Positions 1 to 6,346 of a DNA stretch of 15,717 bases are shown piece by piece (position 1 is the first letter of the stretch; every line of letters begins with the position of its first letter). The notes under the pieces were generated by a model. That model was not told the origin of the DNA and did not search any database. It saw only the letters and a program-made list of their open reading frames with translations. Origin of the DNA: an uncultured Veillonella sp. (GTDB lineage Bacteria; Bacillota; Negativicutes; Veillonellales; Veillonellaceae); the NCBI RefSeq assembly GCF_900545205.1, contig NZ_UQYC01000047.1, positions 1-15,717 on the forward strand, written 5' to 3'. The translations under genes and the position numbers were made by a program.

Positions 1-34
1 GGCATAAATGAGTCAAAAATTTCTCAAAATTTAA

Positions 35-63
35 TTGACAAATGTCCTTTCAGAAAATATACT
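35..63 (+). promoter_or_regulatory. Sigma-70 promoter of cooS
   Basis: TTGACA at 35-40 and TATACT at 58-63 are separated by 17 bases, a near-consensus vegetative promoter. Transcription would start near 70 and give a leader of about 126 nt before the cooS ATG. No other gene lies between, so this should be the cooS promoter. Confidence 0.75.
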
Positions 64-69
64 TATAGT

Positions 70-195
70 AGTTTAAAACATATTTTGGAGATAGGATTTA
101 AAACCCATCGTTGAGGTGGAATTAACTTGCATAAAAGTAGAATATGTTTTCTTATTAGTATTAGTTGGCCTACGTAGGCCCCTAGGAGGATTATT
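70..195 (+). promoter_or_regulatory. Structured 5' leader of cooS
   Basis: The predicted leader begins with a perfect 10-bp inverted repeat, AAAACATATT (75-84) and AATATGTTTT (141-150), which would close a 56-nt domain. Inside it CCATC (105-109) can pair with GGTGG (115-119). A 14-bp perfect palindrome, GGCCTACGTAGGCC (167-180), stands just before the ribosome site AGGAGG (184-189). I do not recognise a known riboswitch class. The layout would suit translational control or an operator, but that is inference. Confidence 0.4.
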
Positions 196-2364
196 ATGAG
201 TAAAGATGTGGAAAATAAAAATACCCATGATCACAGCCATGGCGAACATCATCACCATCATGATCATGACCATCATCATGACCATGATCACTGCCATTGT
301 GGCGGTCACCATCACGATCACGACCATGATCACCATCATGACCATGACCATAGTCATGGCAAAGCGTTGCCTACGGATAAATGGGTGCCACACACTCATG
401 AACCAGGGGTACCTCATGAACATGGCGTAAACGACTACATGAAAGCCGTTGCAGAATATCGTAAAACTTGGCCTACAAAACAAGATGTTATCGAACAAAC
501 ACCAGATCCAGCTGTACGCGAAATGATTCTTCGCATGGAGCAAATTGGTTGCGATACAGTATTTGACCGTTTCGATAAACAACAACCACAATGTACTTTC
601 GGTATTGCAGGCGTATGTTGCCGTATCTGCTTCATGGGTCCATGTAAAATTACACCTAAGAGCCCTCGCGGTGTCTGTGGTGCTGATGCTGACCTTATCG
701 TAGCTCGTAATATGACACGTGCTGCTGCAGGTGGCTTGACTCAACATGGTGCGCATGCTCGTGAAATCTTGATTTCTTTGAAAGCTGCCGCTAATGACCA
801 ATTGGATATTCCAATTATGGGTGAAGAAAAAATTCGTACTGTATGTAAAGCTTTCAACATCCCTGAAGAAGGCCGTTCCTTAAAAGAAGTGGCTAATGAC
901 TTGGCAGATGTATTGCTCGAAGATTTGAGCCGTGCATTGCCTGGCGAATATAAAACAATTACAGCGTTAGCTCCAGCTGAACGTCGTGAAGTATGGAAAA
1001 ACTTGGATATCTTGCCTATTTCTGCGTATAATGAAGCATTTGATGCATATCATCGTACATGCGTAGGTACAGATGGCGATTGGGAAAGCAATATGAAACA
1101 ATTCTTGCGTTGTGGCCTTGCTTTCACATTCACTGGCGTAGTGGCAGCGGACATCGCAACAGATGCATTATTCGGTCTTGGTGGTCGTCGTACATCCAAA
1201 GTTAACATCGGTGCTTTGAAAAAAGGTTATGTTAACATCGCTGTTCATGGTCACTTGCCAACATTAGTATCCCAAATTTGTAAAATTGGTGCCTCTGAAG
1301 AGTACTTAGAAAAAGCGAAAGCTATCGGTGCTAAAGGTATCCAATTCTACGGTATCTGCTGCTCTGGTTTGTCCAGCATGTACCGCTACGAAAACGTTAT
1401 TCCATTGTGTAATGCTATCGGTGCGGAACTTGTACTTGGTACAGGCGCTCTTGATTGCTGGGTAGCTGACGTTCAAGACGTTTACCCTGCTATCATGGAC
1501 GTAGCACGTTGCTTCAACACAAAAGTTATTACTACATCTGATGCAGCTCGTTTACCAGGTGCAGAACACATCGGTTACGATCACCATCACACTAACTTGT
1601 CTGAAACAAAAGCATTGGCTCGCAAAATCTTGGATCGCGCTCTTGAAGCTCATGAATTGCGTAAAGGTATGCCTGTATTCATTCCGCCATACGAAATCAC
1701 TGCTGAAGTTGGTTTCTCTCCAGAATCCACTGTTAAACATTATGGTTCCTTCAAACCATTGGCAGAGGCTTTAAAATCTGGTAAAGTTCGTGGTATCGTA
1801 AACGTAGTAGGTTGTTCCAACCCTCGCGTTATCTACGAAAAAGCAACTGTAGATATCGTTGATACACTTATCAAAAACGGCTGTATCATCTTAACAAATG
1901 GTTGTGCATCCTTCCCATTGATGAAACTTGGTTACTGTAATACAGATGCTATTAAGAAATGTAGCCCTGCATTGCAAGAGTTCTTGGGCGATGATCAACC
2001 ACCAGTATGGCATGTTGGCGAATGTGTAGATAATGCTCGTTCTTCCGGTATCTTTGCTGGTATTGCAGGTGAATTAGGTCTTAACTTGCCACAAATGCCA
2101 TTTGCAATGTCTAGCCCTGAATGGTCTAACGAAAAAGGTATCGATGCATCCCTTGGCTTCCGCTTGATGGGTATCAACTCTTACCACTGCGTTGAGCCAC
2201 CTACACAAGGCTCTGATGCTGTTACAAAATGGCTTAAAGAAGACACTAAGGACATCTTAGGTTCTGTTATGTATGTAAATACTGATCCTGCTAAAGTAGC
2301 TGAAAAAATCTTAGCTGATATCGATGCTAAACGCGCTGCTTTAGGTTGGGCTGAAGTAAAATAG
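196..2364 (+). CDS. cooS: CooS-family Ni-Fe carbon monoxide dehydrogenase, His-rich N-terminus
   Basis: Monofunctional anaerobic CO dehydrogenases interconvert CO and CO2 as cytoplasmic homodimers with clusters B, C and D. The 722-residue protein is about 85 residues longer than usual; the extra part is the N-terminus, where residues 11-54 hold 26 His plus Cys33 and Cys35. Cluster D cysteines are C133 and C141; cluster B cysteines are C142, C145, C150 and C161. By alignment from memory with C. hydrogenoformans CODH-II, cluster C ligands are H353, C389, C540, C570 and C610, and the catalytic lysine is K647. The sixth ligand position (Cys333 of CODH-II) is D428 here, with a new Cys at 421. ATG is set by AGGAGG six bases upstream. 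No cooC, cooF, hydrogenase or acetyl-CoA synthase gene is adjacent. CO activity is therefore uncertain; a hybrid-cluster-like reductase role is possible. Confidence 0.93.
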   Translation: MSKDVENKNTHDHSHGEHHHHHDHDHHHDHDHCHCGGHHHDHDHDHHHDHDHSHGKALPTDKWVPHTHEPGVPHEHGVNDYMKAVAEYRKTWPTKQDVIEQTPDPAVREMILRMEQIGCDTVFDRFDKQQPQCTFGIAGVCCRICFMGPCKITPKSPRGVCGADADLIVARNMTRAAAGGLTQHGAHAREILISLKAAANDQLDIPIMGEEKIRTVCKAFNIPEEGRSLKEVANDLADVLLEDLSRALPGEYKTITALAPAERREVWKNLDILPISAYNEAFDAYHRTCVGTDGDWESNMKQFLRCGLAFTFTGVVAADIATDALFGLGGRRTSKVNIGALKKGYVNIAVHGHLPTLVSQICKIGASEEYLEKAKAIGAKGIQFYGICCSGLSSMYRYENVIPLCNAIGAELVLGTGALDCWVADVQDVYPAIMDVARCFNTKVITTSDAARLPGAEHIGYDHHHTNLSETKALARKILDRALEAHELRKGMPVFIPPYEITAEVGFSPESTVKHYGSFKPLAEALKSGKVRGIVNVVGCSNPRVIYEKATVDIVDTLIKNGCIILTNGCASFPLMKLGYCNTDAIKKCSPALQEFLGDDQPPVWHVGECVDNARSSGIFAGIAGELGLNLPQMPFAMSSPEWSNEKGIDASLGFRLMGINSYHCVEPPTQGSDAVTKWLKEDTKDILGSVMYVNTDPAKVAEKILADIDAKRAALGWAEVK
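226..360 (+). repeat. Low-complexity His/Asp codon repeat
   Basis: This is a run of degenerate CATCAT and GACCAT units inside the cooS 5' end, encoding the alternating His-Asp tail. The units vary in third positions, so the repeat is kept at protein level more than at DNA level. Repeats of this kind can change in length by slippage. Confidence 0.8.
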
Positions 2365-2401
2365 TTTATCTTTTGATAGATAATAATTTGTAGTTAAGTA
2401 T

Positions 2402-2462
2402 AAAAACACCCTCTATAGATCTTATAGTTATTATGACTATTAGAATTAAGAGGGTGTTTTTT
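2402..2462 (+). terminator. Bidirectional terminator between cooS and the hydrolase gene
   Basis: AAAAACACCCTCT (2402-2414) pairs with AGAGGGTGTTTTT (2449-2461), 13 bp, with a small inner dyad ATAGT/ACTAT in the loop. T-runs lie on both outer sides, so it can end both the plus-strand cooS transcript and the convergent minus-strand hydrolase transcript. Confidence 0.8.
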
Positions 2463-2533
2463 ATTGTTTGTGGATAGATTTTTTACTAGTCTTGTATTAG
2501 CCGTAGTATAATGTACTAATTGTTTTAGACCTA

Positions 2534-3319
2534 CTAAAGTGTGATGGTTTCACCATCTTCAGGCACTGCTACATGGCTTTCAATGTTGTTGCCTTTGATA
2601 AATTTGCGCACATCCTCACGGCTTGTTGCTGTGTGATTAACTGTATCCATGTGAACCGCAATAATTTTTGCCTCTGGTTTGCGTACCACCATGCGGCCAA
2701 TATCTTTTGTACCCATAATAATACTATCTTCAAAGCCTAAAATTTGAGCATATCCAGTGTTCATAATAATAACGTTAGGGTCGAAGCGAAGGAGGGCCTT
2801 CTCTACATCACTTGTCCAAACTGTATCGCCTACAAGGTACACAGTTGGTTCGTCTGCTGCTTCAAAAATAACACCCATCGCATCGCCTGCTAATGGTGCG
2901 AGAACTGGATTTGCATACATTTCTAGAGTGCCGTGGGAGCCACCTGTTTTTCTTAATGTGATACCATTAAACTCTAGACTTTCAAAAATGATACGTACAT
3001 CATTAAAGCCTTGTGAAGTAATAAGTTCTTTGTCCGCTGTATTTTGTACAAAAATAGGAAGTGATTTTGGAATAGCATTAATTGCCGTTTCATCCCAATG
3101 GTCAAGATGTGTGTGTGTAACTACCACTGCAGTTACATTGCTTAATAGATTGTCCATTGATAGAGGTAAATCAACCATAGGCATTCTTTGTTGATAGTTA
3201 AATGTCCCTTCAAAGCCAGGATAAGTATCTTTTGGTGCTAAAAATGGATCAATAAGGAATGTTGTATTTTTTATTGTTAATTTTCCTGTAGCATTTCGAA
3301 TGTGAGTATATTGTGTCAT
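2534..3319 (-). CDS. Metallo-beta-lactamase-fold metal-dependent hydrolase
   Basis: The 261-residue protein has the metallo-beta-lactamase fold signature THTHLDHWD, giving metal ligands H69, H71, D73 and H74. Further likely ligands are H129 in GGSHG, D165 in VGDT and H223 in AVHMD. It resembles the UlaG-like/YtkL-like hydrolases of the superfamily, usually cytoplasmic and often acting on phosphoester or lactone bonds; the substrate cannot be read from sequence. No signal peptide is visible. The ATG is preceded by AAGGAG. It is divergent from a TetR-type regulator across 161 bases with two inverted repeats, so the pair is probably a repressor and its target gene, possibly a detoxification function. 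That last step is inference. Confidence 0.85.
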   Translation of the reverse strand: MTQYTHIRNATGKLTIKNTTFLIDPFLAPKDTYPGFEGTFNYQQRMPMVDLPLSMDNLLSNVTAVVVTHTHLDHWDETAINAIPKSLPIFVQNTADKELITSQGFNDVRIIFESLEFNGITLRKTGGSHGTLEMYANPVLAPLAGDAMGVIFEAADEPTVYLVGDTVWTSDVEKALLRFDPNVIIMNTGYAQILGFEDSIIMGTKDIGRMVVRKPEAKIIAVHMDTVNHTATSREDVRKFIKGNNIESHVAVPEDGETITL

Positions 3320-3383
3320 AGTTATCTCCTTAATTAAATTATTGTCGATTTAATTGAATAGATTATTATTTGTAATCTCTAGA

Positions 3384-3412
3384 ACTAGTGTACCTTGTTT
3401 TGTTATACTAGT
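3384..3412. promoter_or_regulatory. Inverted repeat 1, candidate TetR operator
   Basis: ACTAGTGTA (3384-3392) and TATACTAGT (3404-3412) form a dyad with 8 of 9 matching positions and an 11-base spacer. It covers -10-like hexamers on both strands (TATACT on plus, TATAAC on minus), so a protein bound here could block both divergent promoters. Confidence 0.45.
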
Positions 3413-3441
3413 CTCAACAATAATTAACACTATGTTTATTA

Positions 3442-3468
3442 ATAGACACATTGTATAAAAGTGTCTAT
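3442..3468. promoter_or_regulatory. Inverted repeat 2, candidate TetR operator
   Basis: ATAGACAC (3442-3449) and GTGTCTAT (3461-3468) are perfect 8-base arms with the same 11-base spacer as the upstream dyad. It ends three bases before the ribosome site of the tetR-type gene, a common place for autoregulation by TetR-family proteins. Confidence 0.55.
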
Positions 3469-3480
3469 ATTGGAGGTTAT

Positions 3481-4080
3481 ATGATAACTCGAAAAGAAAT
3501 GACACGTATGTTGTTAAAAGAAGGCTTGCTTAGTTGTTTAGCAAACAATTCTTTTGAGTCTGTAACAGTAACATCGTTGTGTAAAGCTTCGGGTATAACT
3601 CGTTCTACTTTTTATTTACACTATAGTAATATCATGGAAATTGTTGATGATTTAGTGGATGATGCAATCGCTTATTCAAAGCCAGGAATGGTAGATAACA
3701 ACAATTTACAAACTATAGCTAACACCTTATCAGCTGCTTCTAATTCTGTTTCGTTGAGAGAAGCATACGATTCTATTTTTGATAGATTGCCTTTATGTCA
3801 GCGTATTATACGACATAAAAAGTATTTACCTTTATTTTTAGATGAACAAATTTCAGAATATGTATTACAACGCATTATAGAACGTGAAAAAGATCGGCAA
3901 GGGCTCGTTATAGCAGAATCTCTTGGTATTTCGTTTGATGTTGGGGTATCTGTTTTTGTATTTTTAGTACACGGTCTATATGCTGTTAATAAACAATATA
4001 AGTGGTCTCAGAGCGATGAGTGGTTAGAAGCTCAGAAAATTATTTTTGAACTAGTTTATCGTGGATTACAAAGTAGATAG
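3481..4080 (+). CDS. TetR/AcrR-family transcriptional regulator
   Basis: The 199-residue protein starts with a TetR-type helix-turn-helix: a first helix ending MLLKEG, then VTVTSLCKASGITRSTFYLHYSN at about residues 29-51, the family recognition helix with the FYLHY motif. The remaining residues would form the ligand-binding and dimer domain, including a hydrophobic stretch near VGVSVFVFLVHGLYAV. I place the start at ATG 3481, because TGGAGG (3471-3476) sits at the correct distance; an in-frame TTG at 3451 lies inside the dyad and lacks a ribosome site. It is divergent from the metallo-hydrolase gene and probably represses it and itself. The ligand is unknown. Confidence 0.87.
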   Translation: MITRKEMTRMLLKEGLLSCLANNSFESVTVTSLCKASGITRSTFYLHYSNIMEIVDDLVDDAIAYSKPGMVDNNNLQTIANTLSAASNSVSLREAYDSIFDRLPLCQRIIRHKKYLPLFLDEQISEYVLQRIIEREKDRQGLVIAESLGISFDVGVSVFVFLVHGLYAVNKQYKWSQSDEWLEAQKIIFELVYRGLQSR

Positions 4081-4128
4081 AATTTATACACGTTTATATT
4101 TTGAGATTCATTAAAGTTTTATACAACG

Positions 4129-4158
4129 AAAAAAGGACTCCAACTGGAGTCCTTTTTT
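4129..4158 (+). terminator. Terminator after the tetR-type gene
   Basis: AAAAAAGGACTCCA (4129-4142) and TGGAGTCCTTTTTT (4145-4158) form a perfect 14-bp stem with a very tight loop and a T6 tail. The A-run on the left makes it usable on either strand. Confidence 0.9.
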
Positions 4159-4440
4159 CATGTAAGGGGAGTGTTAGTATTAATATCAAATGAACCATGT
4201 ATTTAAACAAGTAGTAGGTTTGGGGTTAGTAATACTTGTCGGGAGATAAATACACGTATGGTAACCAGGGAATTGTTACCTCTATTTATCATTTGACATT
4301 GTCATTATAAGAACAAAAAATGAGTTGAAAATGAAATTTTTTAAGAAATTTCTTTTAATTTCTTGAAATTCTAAAAAAGATAATAATTAAGTTTAATTAT
4401 TGTTGATAAATATGGGACAATTTTGGTATTATATATAAAG
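4159..4440 (+). other. Gene-poor AT-rich stretch with two hairpins
   Basis: I find no credible coding sequence here. Two consecutive hairpins are visible: ACAAGTA (4207-4213) with TACTTGT (4233-4239), and a nested one with outer arms GATAAATA (4245-4252) and TATTTATC (4283-4290) and inner arms GGTAAC (4260-4265) and GTTACC (4275-4280). Next come TTGACATTGTCA (4293-4304) and a 12-bp palindrome AAGAAATTTCTT (4343-4354). The hairpins could belong to a small RNA, but no clear promoter or U-tract bounds them. Confidence 0.35.
4382..4432 (+). promoter_or_regulatory. Promoter and dyad upstream of the exported protein
   Basis: TTGATA (4403-4408) and TATTAT (4427-4432) lie 18 bases apart, a plausible promoter for the gene at 4525 with a leader of about 85 nt. 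A 9-base inverted repeat, AATAATTAA (4382-4390) and TTAATTATT (4393-4401), touches the upstream side of the -35 box and could be an operator or an AT-rich UP-like element. Confidence 0.4.
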
Positions 4441-4524
4441 GAGAAGTTGTATATTTTATAAAGGTTTAATGGCTATTAAAGTTTTATAAAGTATACAGCT
4501 CTTAGGCATGAGAGGAGCAGTCAT

Positions 4525-4887
4525 ATGAGGAAAATATTAACCATATTGTCCCTTTTGTGGCTACTCAGTATAGGGGGGACCGCTAACGCAACGGACTGGT
4601 ATTATGTTGGACCAGATGCGTCAGGAAACCAATTATTTATTGACAATGACAGTGTTCAAAAAAGTGATTATGATGCGCTTTTGTGGCTGCGGGTCAATGA
4701 ACTGGGTGGCGACGAATTGCGATATAAAGTGTATATAAGTAGATATAATCGTACCATGGAAACGTTAAAGGTAGATGCGTACATGGCAGACGGTACACCT
4801 TATGAAAATGTAGAGTATAATGAAAACCCAGAACCTATTGAAGGCAATACAAATGGTCAAGCCATTTATAATTTATTATGGCATTAA
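4525..4887 (+). CDS. Small exported protein, Adhesin_E-like pattern
   Basis: The 120-residue protein has a clear signal peptide: MRK, a hydrophobic core at residues 4-16, and a likely signal peptidase I site after ANA at residue 22. The mature part is about 98 residues, acidic, and begins DWYYVGPDASGNQLFIDNDSV. That WYY-x-YxD-S pattern followed by a strand of WLRV type recalls the surface-adhesin E-like (Adhesin_E) domain common in Negativicutes, but the match is from memory and weak. There is no membrane anchor and no cysteine, so in a diderm cell it would be periplasmic or outer surface. GAGGAG precedes the ATG. It is monocistronic, between its own promoter and terminator. Function is unknown. 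Confidence 0.8.
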   Translation: MRKILTILSLLWLLSIGGTANATDWYYVGPDASGNQLFIDNDSVQKSDYDALLWLRVNELGGDELRYKVYISRYNRTMETLKVDAYMADGTPYENVEYNENPEPIEGNTNGQAIYNLLWH

Positions 4888-4924
4888 AAGAACCATCTAG
4901 CACAGCAAACTAGATGGTTCTTTT
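4886..4924 (+). terminator. Bidirectional terminator, exported protein and bioB
   Basis: AAAAGAACCATCTAG (4886-4900) pairs with CTAGATGGTTCTTTT (4910-4924), a 15-bp stem with a 9-base loop. It overlaps the stop codon of the exported-protein gene. The T-rich ends on both strands suggest it also stops the bioB transcript arriving from the right. Confidence 0.85.
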
Positions 4925-4964
4925 TTATATGTGTAAAAAATTTATAAATCTTAGGAATATTTTT

Positions 4965-4998
4965 TATATACAACATTCTCAAATGAGAATGGTATATA
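4965..4998 (-). repeat. Long imperfect palindrome just past bioB
   Basis: Arms TATATAC (4965-4971) plus CATTCTCA (4974-4981) pair with TGAGAATG (4984-4991) plus GTATATA (4992-4998): 15 bp with a 2-base bulge and a 2-base centre. It starts 7 bases past the bioB stop. No T-run follows on either strand, so it is more likely a transcript-end stabiliser or a protein site than a terminator. Confidence 0.45.
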
Positions 4999-5005
4999 CG
5001 AAAAT

Positions 5006-6034
5006 TTAAACTTGGGCAGAATTGCGACTTAGCTCCAAGTCTTGAATCATTTGGAGATCGTCTTGTGGAGAGCGACCACCAGTTGTTAAGTAGCCACCAA
5101 CCATGATGCCGTTAAGACCACCTTTTAAAGCATAAGCTTGTAAGTCACGAAGATTTACTTCACGACCGCCAGCTGTACGAATCAATGCGTTTGGCAAGAT
5201 GAAACGGAACACAGCGAAGGTACGTAAAATATCTAGAGGACGTAATGCTTTATTATTTTCAAATGGTGTACCTTTAACAGGATTTAAAATGTTGAGTGGT
5301 ACAGAGTCAATATGCAAACGTTTAAGCTCGAATGCCATCTCTACGCGTTGTTCTAATGTTTCATTAAGACCGAGGATGCCGCCAGAGCAAACTCGAATAC
5401 CTGCTTTTTGAGCATTATCGATAGTAGACATTTTATCTTCGTAGGAATGGGTTGTACAAATATCTGGGAAGTGACTAGGCGCTGTTTCGATATTGGAGTG
5501 GTATCGAGTTACACCCACTTCTTTTAATTTGAGAGCTTGTTCGTAAGTTAACAAACCAAGAGAACAGCAAATTTCGAGACCTACTTCGTTTTTAATACGG
5601 TCTAATACGCGAATGATTTGGTTAAATTCGTTTGGGTTATTAGTATTACGACCACTCGTTACGATAGAAAAACGAATAGCGCCTGCTTCTTTAGCTTTGC
5701 GCGCCGCATCGAGGATGCTTTCATCATCCATGAACGGATATACTTGAACACCTGTTTCGTGATGGGCAGATTGGGCACAGAATTTACAGTTTTCAGGACA
5801 TTTGCCAGATCGTGCATTTACAATGGCGCATACATCCACGGAGTTGTCATTGAAATGCTGGCGAATTTTATCGGCCATAGCAAGTAAAATCATAGTGTCA
5901 TCATCTGAAGTATGAATCAGCTCGATTGCTTCTTTCTTAGTGATTTCGCCGCCGTTCATAATGCGGTTGGCAATAGTAAGGATTTTTTCGTATGTACCCA
6001 CTTGGGTTGATTGTTGATCTGTAGGCAAAGCCAT
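5006..6034 (-). CDS. bioB: Biotin synthase
   Basis: BioB is a cytoplasmic radical SAM enzyme that inserts sulfur into dethiobiotin, the last step of biotin synthesis. The 342-residue protein has the radical SAM motif CPENCKFC with cluster cysteines C79, C83 and C86. It also has the conserved cysteines in ICCSLGLLT and RVCSGGILGLNE and the arginine in RTAGGREV, which bind the sacrificial [2Fe-2S] cluster in characterised BioB proteins. Length matches the family. I start at ATG 6034, with GGAGG (6040-6044) five bases upstream; an in-frame TTG at 6046 overlaps that site and is unlikely. No other biotin gene is adjacent, so it is a single-gene unit, probably under BirA control through the box at 6110-6140. 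Confidence 0.96.
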   Translation of the reverse strand: MALPTDQQSTQVGTYEKILTIANRIMNGGEITKKEAIELIHTSDDDTMILLAMADKIRQHFNDNSVDVCAIVNARSGKCPENCKFCAQSAHHETGVQVYPFMDDESILDAARKAKEAGAIRFSIVTSGRNTNNPNEFNQIIRVLDRIKNEVGLEICCSLGLLTYEQALKLKEVGVTRYHSNIETAPSHFPDICTTHSYEDKMSTIDNAQKAGIRVCSGGILGLNETLEQRVEMAFELKRLHIDSVPLNILNPVKGTPFENNKALRPLDILRTFAVFRFILPNALIRTAGGREVNLRDLQAYALKGGLNGIMVGGYLTTGGRSPQDDLQMIQDLELSRNSAQV

Positions 6035-6049
6035 AATAGCCTCCAAGAA

Positions 6050-6083
6050 TTGTTAACTTAATAAAAACATAAAATATTGACAA
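6050..6083 (-). promoter_or_regulatory. BirA-like half-site pair in the bioB leader
   Basis: TTGTTAAC (6050-6057) and ATTGACAA (6076-6083) face each other, as in a BirA box, but with an 18-base gap rather than 15-16 and one mismatch. It lies between the predicted start of transcription and the bioB ribosome site. It may be a weak second site or a decayed operator. Confidence 0.3.
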
Positions 6084-6087
6084 TTTG

Positions 6088-6140
6088 ATTGTAAACGTTC
6101 GTGTATAAATTGTCAACTTAATGTATTTTTAAGTTAACAA
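6088..6140 (-). promoter_or_regulatory. bioB promoter with overlapping BirA box
   Basis: On the minus strand TTGACA (6111-6116) and TACAAT (6088-6093) are spaced by 17 bases, a strong vegetative promoter. The same -35 box lies in a dyad reading TTGTCAAC (6110-6117), 15 bases, GTTAACAA (6133-6140) on the plus strand. That matches the known BirA operator layout of TTGTTAAC-like half-sites 15-16 bases apart. BirA loaded with biotinyl-AMP would cover the -35 region and shut off bioB when biotin is plentiful. Confidence 0.8.
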
Positions 6141-6346
6141 AAATGTCGCAGTAGGTTTTAGACTATTTTGAATACAGGTAAGGCCTATAGTTTGAATCTA
6201 ATGGGAGATACTATATTTTAGTATCTATTTTGATAGATTGATTGATAGTTATTTTTAAGTAATCTTTACTGTTTTGTAGTATAATAAAATATTGTAATTA
6301 CTATATATAACTATAATAAAAGTACTAATACAAGGAGTGGATATAG
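6141..6346 (+). other. Intergenic region upstream of the nuclease gene
   Basis: No gene is seen. An 8-bp hairpin, AGATACTA (6206-6213) with TAGTATCT (6219-6226), is present. TATAAT at 6280-6285 is a good -10 box, but the hexamer 17 bases upstream is poor, so the promoter of the nuclease-ATPase pair is only tentatively placed here. Confidence 0.35.

Noticed and set aside
226..360. Short repeated units resembling an array
   Set aside because: These are variable CAT/GAC codon runs in frame with cooS, with no spacer-repeat structure, so not CRISPR.
73..801. Long minus-strand frame opposite the cooS start
   Set aside because: It is the mirror of the His-codon repeat, giving a Met/Val run, has no ribosome site, and crosses the cooS promoter.
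2757..3194. Plus-strand frame of 145 residues
   Set aside because: It is antisense to the metallo-hydrolase, whose metal-binding motifs are clear, and has no ribosome site.
3451..3480. TTG start giving ten more residues on the TetR-type protein
   Set aside because: It lies in the inverted repeat and lacks a ribosome site; ATG 3481 has TGGAGG at proper distance.
4437..4462. AAGGAG followed by TTG as a possible leader peptide
   Set aside because: The frame stops after four codons.
4965..4998. Palindrome past bioB read as a terminator or Fur box
   Set aside because: No T-run on either strand, and the half-site order does not fit the 7-1-7 Fur consensus.
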